Assembly: GCF_905475465.1 (NCBI RefSeq)
Contig: NC_062241.1
Location: 11,656,001-11,720,000 of the forward strand
Direction of reading: 5' to 3'
DNA: 64,000 nucleotides
Origin: Pieris napi
Lineage: Eukaryota > Arthropoda > Insecta > Lepidoptera > Pieridae
Position 1 is the stretch's first letter. Each line of letters starts with the position of its first letter. Both the position numbers and the translations under genes were made by a program. Positions 58,201 through 64,000 of this stretch are shown one piece after another. The notes beneath the pieces were generated by a model, which searched no databases, was not told where the DNA came from, and worked only from the letters and a program-made list of their open reading frames with translations.

Positions 58201-60887
58201 AAGAAAGTCCATTGGTGCACAGCCGGGGATCGAACCTACGACCTCAGGTATGAGAGTCGCACGCCGAAGCCACTAGGCCAACACTGCTCTACTGCTCTCT
58301 GTGTTGTTATTAAATTAAACTAAATATGTAACTTTATTAAATGATTGCTATTATTATTAAAATAAAACGGTTTTACGAGAATACTCCTACAACGCGATTT
58401 CCTATAATGCGGTAGACCAGGACCGGAGGGATTACTGTATTATTTATGAGGATCACAAGCGATTACCAATTTCACCAGATAATTGAACCTTTTAAAGAAC
58501 AGGACAAATGGGCAGGAGTCTCTCCTATGGACACTCTCTCTCTTTTAACAATCGCCTGTTTTCTTGAAGGACCCTAAGAGGAATAAGTTCGCAAATATTT
58601 AATTGGGCAGCTGGTTCCATATACTAGTAGCGCGGAAACTTGTAATTACACATCCTTTTCAGATGCGAAGGAGGTACAGAAGATGTTTCGGAGTTCCAAA
58701 ATAGATTAAGGACGGTGTCGATGCAATTAGAATCTCTTAAAATACAGCACAATAAACTTATTTCTCAGGTTAAGAAATCCGTAGGGTAAGTGGTTTTTAA
58801 AGTATTTTGAGGTCAATACGACGTTACTTGGTTATGAACGCAATGCAATATGAATTTGTTAAGTTAAATTTTCTTCAATTTAAAATTTGTCTTTGATAAT
58901 CGATCTAGTATCTCTCAAAGGCGTAATAATAGGGTGGCAGGACTGGCAAAATGCCCAAGAGATATTATGGTCTATGGATGAATGTGAAGTCTCCAATACG
59001 CATTGGGCTAGCGTAGGGACTACAGACCATTCCCTCTCGCCTAAGAGAGGAGGCCTATGGCCATTAGTGGGACATATACAACGTGTAATTGAGTACGCTG
59101 AAAATCTCGAAGTTTATTAAAATTAAACTGAGTAGGGACGATTTTTACTTATAGGGCCCCATCAAAAGAATTGCCACGAAAGAAGATTTGCCACGGGCCC
59201 CAGATGGTATAGTTACGCCACTGGTATCTCTTTAAAGTTTAAACAGTAGACCAAAAATAAAATAAATTTAAATAACTCATAAATTATACAATATTTATAA
59301 AACTCGCTAGTAAAAACTCTCGGCCAAACTACTGTGCTATAATTCAAATTTTGTCTCTTTAATAAATTAAAACAAAAACGAAAGAATTAAATCGAAATTA
59401 GGCACAAGTTGGAGGTGACTTTGTGTTTTTTTTGTATCGAGGAATTTAAATTGTATTGTGTTTTTAATTAGAGTCAACTATTGAAATTATAGTGAAGGAT
59501 CAATACTTATTTATTGTTTTTTATTCAAGCAACACATACTTATATAAAATCAAATCTACGATGAGTGATTTTGGTTAGTGCCCGCTCAAAAAGCATTAAT
59601 ACATTTATTGAATTGTTAGATTATAGAATTTTCATTAAAAAGGTCTCGTTAACACTGTTATTATTATTTTTTTCTTACAATAAAGTTCACAAGAAAAGAG
59701 TGCAACTTTACATGAATTACAAGGTTTATTAACTCAAAAGGTTTAGTTCTCTTTTCTCTTTAGCTGTTATTTAAAATGTAATATGTACTTATAAAATAAT
59801 TACAGAGATTATATATAGTTGTATTATCACAATAATGTTTTATATAGAATCAGGTACCATTACCCACTGGTTTTAAGTTGTTAATAAGGCCCAATGCTTC
59901 GAGCTTCGGCAAGTTTCAAACGTATCTTTTTTTTCAGTCTGAATTCCAATCTCAAAGATATAGACATGGGTTCGCTGTTCGACTCCGTGGGTGGACCTTC
60001 AGAGGAGTATGAGAATCTCAGGAGAAGGGTGTTTTCAAATACGAAGGAGATTTGGTATTTTATCAACCATGAGCTGACTAAACTTAAGAAAGGTGATATT
60101 AAACTAGAGAAGTTGACTGACATTTTGGAGCAAGTTGAACATAGAAAAAGGTGAGGGAAATTTTTTTAGTTAAATTTTTCATTATGTTTTGATAATGTAC
60201 TGTGTTTTTAATTAATTTAATTAATTATTAACTATTTCCTAGCATTTTTTCCCTAAAACCTATGATTAAAGTTAATTAAGTCGTATTTTTTTTAATATAA
60301 AATATTATGTATGTTACATAATAATTTCAAAAAGGGCTAAGATAGGGCATGGCACAAGGGTTGGGAAACAGTGACATAGATTATGTTTTTAAATATAGTA
60401 AGTACAATCAAAATCTGTTGTAACGACATCGAATAATACTCATATTTGGTCGTAAAAACCGATAATCGTAACAGCCGATGATGTTGTTTTTAAGTACCTA
60501 ATACATAGAAATCAGCCGGGACCTTTGATTTTGGTCAATATAACCGGTATGTTTTTCTAAACGATGTCGTCGTAGATGGTTTCCAACGATTCCACGTTTC
60601 TGTAAACAGGAAAATTTCTTCCAAATAGACATTATTTATATTTAATAAACACATTTAAGAACTTCTGAAATGTAAATTTCGGATCGAAGGACCAAAAGTT
60701 ATCATAAATATTGTATTGCAGCTTTATACTGTCAGACCAACAGAAGCTTCAAGAGTTAGATGGATACCAGGACTGGAGGCAACAGGAAGCCGCGAATGTC
60801 AGTGACCTGGTGCAGAAAAGGCTCAAGTACCTTCAAAATCCGAGTAATTGTAGGGACGCTAGAAAAGTTATATGCAACTTGAATAAG
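55258..60887 (+). CDS. FucT6: Alpha-1,6-fucosyltransferase (FUT8), 5' part, runs off window
   Basis: Coding exons 55258-55391, 58663-58785, 59938-60150 and 60722-60887 join in phase (2, 2, 2, 0) to the first 212 of an expected 570-600 residues. The enzyme is a type II Golgi protein that adds core fucose to the innermost GlcNAc of N-glycans. Residues 19-44 give a short basic cytoplasmic tail (MSRWKRF) and the membrane anchor AVVLLLIWIAVTYLVISP. A coiled-coil stem follows (QNRLRTVSMQLESLKIQHNK, then EEYENLRRRVFSNTKEIWYF). The last exon, LQELDGYQDWRQQEAANVSD then LVQKRLKYLQNPSNCRDARK, matches the FUT8 region just before the GCGxGCQLHH block, which must lie on the next exon beyond 64000. I found no further exon in 60888-64000. 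The start could be either of two adjacent ATGs. Confidence 0.92.
55740..55893 (+). mobile_element. tRNA-derived SINE A, 5'-truncated
   Basis: Begins inside the body ('tcgtgcggaaaccggcatac') and runs to 'gctgtagcgccactgg'. The head is absent. A run of 14 C residues lies nearby at about 55687-55700. In FUT8 intron 1. Confidence 0.7.
56190..56460. repeat. GC-rich tandem repeat with ACGTCA motifs in FUT8 intron 1
   Basis: A unit of about 70 bases ('cgctacgtcaccgatc', 'gacgcagtatgcg', 'ttctgtcccactctaacgc') appears twice (about 56239-56304 and 56310-56370), with partial copies on both sides. Three ACGTCA cores occur (about 56243, 56314, 56390). The block is much more GC-rich than its surroundings. 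It could be a transposon promoter fragment or a host enhancer; the sequence alone does not decide. Confidence 0.55.
56936..57182. mobile_element. 241-bp long-TIR MITE with CAG target duplication
   Basis: The arms of about 100 bases each (from 'ccctgcgattctgtaactca' through 'gcatcggcggtc' and 'atgatttggcattctg') fold back on their reverse complements with few mismatches around a short loop near 57047-57078. CAG is found on both sides (56936-56938 and 57180-57182). Its ends are the 95-bp element of 65-159. No ORF. Confidence 0.85.
57183..58002. other. FUT8 intron 1 interior, nothing recognised
   Basis: No supported exon or repeat. The ORF at 57676-57930 has no known motif. Confidence 0.4.
58003..58290 (-). 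mobile_element. tRNA-derived SINE A, near full length
   Basis: Tail 'cagtggcgctacaacctctt' through B box 'gggatcgaacctacgacc' to 'ccactaggccaacactgctc', with only a few small deletions. In FUT8 intron 1. Confidence 0.85.
58380..58437. mobile_element. Solo end of a pogo-like element
   Basis: 'acaacgcgatttcctataat' then 'ggagggattactgta' mirrors the CAGTAAtCCC...TATAA terminus seen at 34477-34709, with TA at its edge. Only one end is present. Confidence 0.45.
58500..58645 (-). mobile_element. LINE 3' fragment (family A) abutting FUT8 exon 2
   Basis: 'cttgaaggaccctaag', 'gggcagctggttccat' and 'agcgcggaaac' follow the antisense order of the better copy at 36260-36575. The recognisable part ends about 18 bases before exon 2 (58663). 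Confidence 0.65.
58905..59226 (+). mobile_element. LINE tail fragment and adjoining repeat in FUT8 intron 2
   Basis: 'ggtggcaggactggcaaaat', 'accattccctctcgcctaag' and 'ggaggcctatggcc' resemble the 3' part of an RTE-like LINE; the frame PLA-ERRPMA is readable with stops. 'gggccccatcaaaag...gccacgggcccc' directly after looks like a further repeat piece. Family assignment is tentative. Confidence 0.4.
59227..59937. other. FUT8 intron 2, nothing recognised
   Basis: AT-rich, no supported feature up to the acceptor of exon 3 at 59936-59937. Confidence 0.4.
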
Positions 60888-60984
60888 GTAAGTGTGTGTC
60901 TAAGAATATTACAACATTCACTTACATGATTATTTAAGTGATCCTAATCCTTGGGATTGATTTGCTCCAGTTCAAACAATTTGT

Positions 60985-61135
60985 ATGACTTAAAACTTGG
61001 CGATTAAAAAGAGTGGCGGAGAGTTTCTTGCCAGTTCTTCTTTAGTAAATGTAAATTTAGAATCAATTTAACATCTTTTCTGTTGACGTTTATTTGTGTA
61101 CTTGGTTACCTATATGAATAAAGTTGAGTTAATTA
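60985..61135 (+). mobile_element. LINE 3' end fragment (family B)
   Basis: 'agagtttcttgccagttctt', 'catcttttctgttgacgttt' and 'cctatatgaataaagttgag' give the sense orientation of the pieces at 29935-30095 and 42885-43060. Confidence 0.6.
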
Positions 61136-61359
61136 GTTGTATATTACAATAGTAAATAAAGTACAACAGCAGGCATGAAACAGAAGACTAGATAAAAATA
61201 CAGCAATTACAATTTTTTTTAACAGTTACACAACACAAAAAAGAAAGAAATCTAGTCTTCTATATTGTAGCTTACCATTTCGAGATCCCCTATTTTAATT
61301 ATTCGTAAAGGATAACAATACCTCTCCAGCTGAAAAAAAAAATTCGTTTGTTGATAAAA

Positions 61360-61530
61360 AAGGTGCCACTAGAACCCTTGGGGTTGCAGATTTCTGTACC
61401 TGTTTCGTGAGCATTTGTTTATTCTAATAGATAAGGTTGTCAGTCTCCTGTGCCTGACATTATCGACTTTTTGGTGCTAAGGCATGCTACATTCCTCACA
61501 CACACACATACAGTGCACAGCCGAGCCAAG
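61360..61530 (-). mobile_element. tRNA-derived SINE A, degenerate
   Basis: 'gtgccactagaaccc', 'cagatttctgtacctgtttc', 'cagtctcctgtgcctgacat' and 'cagtgcacagccgagcc' are in order with many losses. A (CA)n run (about 61498-61511) has expanded inside it. Confidence 0.6.
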
Positions 61531-61725
61531 ATTTATTATACCTTAGTTTTCAAATACATCAATCCAATTAAAATCTTAATTACAGTGATAACTCTAAACC
61601 AATATTTAACCGCTGGTTAAACGTTATCAAGACCGATAACAGTTTTTATTAACACATGAAGGGAACTATGATTAATCGTTTCGTAGTACGTAACTTTCAT
61701 TTATTACATTTGAATAAATAATAAA

Positions 61726-62013
61726 TAAATCAGTGGCGCTACAATCTCTTTAGGTCTTGTCCTCAGATTTCTGAATCTGTTTCATGATCATTTTTAAATC
61801 TAATCGGCAAGTAGGTGATCAGCCTCCATTGCCTGACACACGCCGTCGACTTTTTGGGTCTAAGACATGTCGGTTTCCTCACGATGTTTTCTTTCGCCGT
61901 TCGAGCAAATGTTAAATGCGCACATAGAAAGAAAGTCCATTGGTGCACAGCCCGGGATCGAACCTACGACCTCAGGTATGAGAGTCGCGCGCTGAAGGCC
62001 CTAGGCCGACACA
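61726..62013 (-). mobile_element. tRNA-derived SINE A, near full length
   Basis: All blocks present from 'cagtggcgctacaatctctt' to 'ctaggccgacacaag'. It lies about 200 bases from the degenerate copy in the same orientation. Confidence 0.85.
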
Positions 62014-63357
62014 AGTGTTGTTTGCCATAGTAATTTTGTATGATGGTTTGCTATTTTAATCTTTTCGGTACTCTTGTATCGAGAGTTTTTTCTCTCGGCC
62101 TACACCCTCTGTCTTTTTTGCCGATGAGTAGGGATGTCTACCGATTCAAATTTAATGACGTGGAATAAGTGATACCTGTATCTTATGTTCCATAATAAAT
62201 ATATTTTGTTTTATTTAATTTTACTGCTCTCGTGTTGACTCGAATGACCTTTTCGTCTGTTATTGTAACTTGTGTGCAATTTAATATTAATAAATATGAG
62301 TCGGAAATTAATGTCGAAATCCGAAAGCAGATGGTATATTTTACGTTTCCATGCACCAGGTCACGATACGAGCGGATGTTGTAGCCCAATTCTTATTTTT
62401 AAACATTTTCAATCTCAACTTTGATCTCGAATGAGTCTTTGTAATAAACTGTCAACTTTATGAAACAGACTATTTTGTGGAAGAGAAGATTTTAATATAT
62501 CAATAGTGTAAACTGCGCCAATTTATGATTGATTGTTTTCGACATTATATATTTATTAAGAGCTTGAAAAAGTGACTTGACTTACTAGCGCAGAATTGTG
62601 AGTTAGCGCAATTGTAATAGCTCAATTGTTGCGAAATTTCCAAATAATATATTTCTTAATAGGTACGTAAAATGTTTAAAGCTATTCAAACTGACAATAC
62701 ATACGCCGCGATGTAATAACTTTGTCAAACAAAGGCGAAATAACATAGCGGAACGCAAAAACTCATGACATGTTCTGTTAATTTGAATTGCTCTAATTAT
62801 AAAAGTCAACAACCGTATTTACTGTACTCAGAGTCATTATTTACGTTGATTTAACCTTACCGATTGGAAGCAAAATGGCCTATTAGGTCTTGGGATGATC
62901 GATGTTAGAAAAACATCTATATTGACATCGATGTCATAATCGAAAGCCCAACATCGATGTTGGATAATATCGATGATTTTTGCATTAATAATTGCTTGAA
63001 ATGGTTCAAAATTTATAAGAAATAGAACAAATTATTACATATTCCGATATTTTTTATCAACTGAATGAAAATTCATTTTGATTAAGAACCTTTTAATATA
63101 TTTCTTTGTTATTAAGAAATAAAAGTATAGTATTTTTTTTAAGAGTAGTGAGGAAGTGTGAGATAGAAAGAGCGAACAAGACTGCGAAGAACGAACGAAG
63201 GGAACGACCTGGGCGCAGAGAATGATTTGATCTGATTTGTGGATGCGTTTATAGAAGACATAAGCATCCCTAATTAGGTCTCCATATTTAAGTGTTAATT
63301 TAAAAAAAACTGTATTTATCGAAATTATAATAGCAGAACCAATAAGTTCAATATTAC
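62014..63357. other. FUT8 intron 4 interior with a cluster of ATCGATG motifs
   Basis: No exon matching the next FUT8 block (GCGxGCQLHH) was found. Four CGATG-containing palindromic sites lie at 62896-62975, including CAACATCGATGTTG. The ORF at 63035-63370 is not recognisable. Confidence 0.45.
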
Positions 63358-63560
63358 CTATCCGTTTCACCTCGACCGTCGTTCCACAACTGAGCGTTTC
63401 TTAAGGCAGTTTTTGCCGCTACGTGGAACCAGCTGCCCACCGAAGTACTTCCTAACCAATTCGACTTAGGGTCCTTCAAGAAAAGAGCGTACCAATTCTT
63501 AAAAGGCCGGCAACGCACTTGCGAGCCTTCTGGCTATGTGAGTGTCCACTGAACCGTTTT
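63358..63560 (+). mobile_element. LINE 3' fragment (family A)
   Basis: 'gaccgtcgttccacaactg', 'tacgtggaaccagctgccca', 'caattcgacttagggtcctt' and 'aaggccggcaacgcacttgc' are in order, ending before the usual A-rich tail. Confidence 0.75.
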
Positions 63561-63744
63561 ATATAAAAATATATTTAACACAGAGTTATGTTCATTATAA
63601 CTTAACAATAAGCATTTACTTCATAACTTAGAACCAGACTTATTTCATACTATAACAACTGGAATTCTCCTGAATTGTAAGCTTTTTGCTTTATTTTGTT
63701 TTATAATTATAATTTTTATATTTATTTATAACGGGTATTCAAAT

Positions 63745-64000
63745 GAGCAGTGTTGGCCTAGTGGCTTCAGCGTGCGACTCTCATACCTGAGGTAGGTGGT
63801 GTCGTTGGTTCGATCCCCGGCTGTGCACCAATGGAACTTCTTTCTATGTGCACATTTAACATTTGCTCGAACGGTGAAGGAAAACATCGTGAGGAAGCGC
63901 CATGTCTTAGACCCAAAAAGTCGACGTCGTGTGTCAGGCACCGGAGGCTGATCACCTACTTGCCTATTAGATTTAAAAATGATCATGAAACAGACTCAGA
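63745..64000 (+). mobile_element. tRNA-derived SINE A, cut by the window edge
   Basis: Begins at the tRNA-like head (A-box block TTGGCCTAGTGG, B box GGTTCGATCCCC) and runs intact to 'catgaaacagactcaga' at the window end. A short 'gtaggtggt' duplication interrupts the head. Confidence 0.85.

Noticed and set aside
1..64000. Bacterial-type defence, toxin or phage system, or an integrated virus
   Set aside because: All recognisable genes are conserved animal genes with introns, and all mobile DNA belongs to non-LTR, SINE or DNA-transposon relics. No viral structural or replication protein was recognised.

Overview
This window is nuclear DNA of an insect, almost certainly a moth or butterfly (Lepidoptera). 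The genes are split by GT-AG introns, the background is AT-rich, and the space between exons is filled with short tRNA-derived SINEs, decayed LINE 3' ends and small inverted-repeat DNA transposons of types common in lepidopteran genomes. There is no bacterial-style operon, CRISPR array or complete autonomous transposon.

Six protein genes are supported. From left to right: ADP-dependent glucokinase (ADPGK homologue, + strand, 13887-15670, 3 exons, complete); the exosome cofactor C1D (- strand, 17003-17479, one exon, complete); proteasome subunit PSMD1/Rpn2 (- strand, 19248-22629, 2 exons, complete); signal recognition particle receptor alpha (+ strand, 23361-32196, 10 exons, complete); the piRNA-pathway protein Maelstrom (- strand, 38928-48525, 11 exons, complete in my model); and the 5' part of alpha-1,6-fucosyltransferase FUT8 (+ strand, from 55258, 4 coding exons, running off the right edge). 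ADPGK and C1D converge. PSMD1 and SRP receptor alpha diverge from a shared 731-base promoter region that carries a perfect CRE palindrome and a UPR-type motif. The genes are mostly housekeeping (sugar phosphorylation, RNA decay, protein degradation, secretion, N-glycan core fucosylation), with Maelstrom as the germline transposon-silencing exception.

The left 13.8 kb holds no recognisable gene, only repeats. The 32.2-38.9 kb and 48.5-55.2 kb stretches are also repeat-rich spacers; the second contains one small ORF with two hydrophobic stretches that might be a real micro-gene. Eight of the ten Maelstrom introns are short or carry identifiable mobile-element debris, and most of the long introns of all three multi-exon genes do.

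The most notable items are: a perfect 38-bp hairpin element with a CTG target duplication and a longer sister copy 57 kb away; a DNA element in SRP receptor intron 8 interrupted by a second one with a TTA duplication; a 5'-truncated 5S rRNA sequence with its internal promoter and T-run, antisense in a Maelstrom intron; a Harbinger-like relic with a MADF-like reading frame in another Maelstrom intron; an antisense LINE tail ending about 18 bases before the FUT8 exon 2 acceptor; and start-codon-overlapping upstream ORFs at FUT8 and Maelstrom. I found no wholly new biological system.
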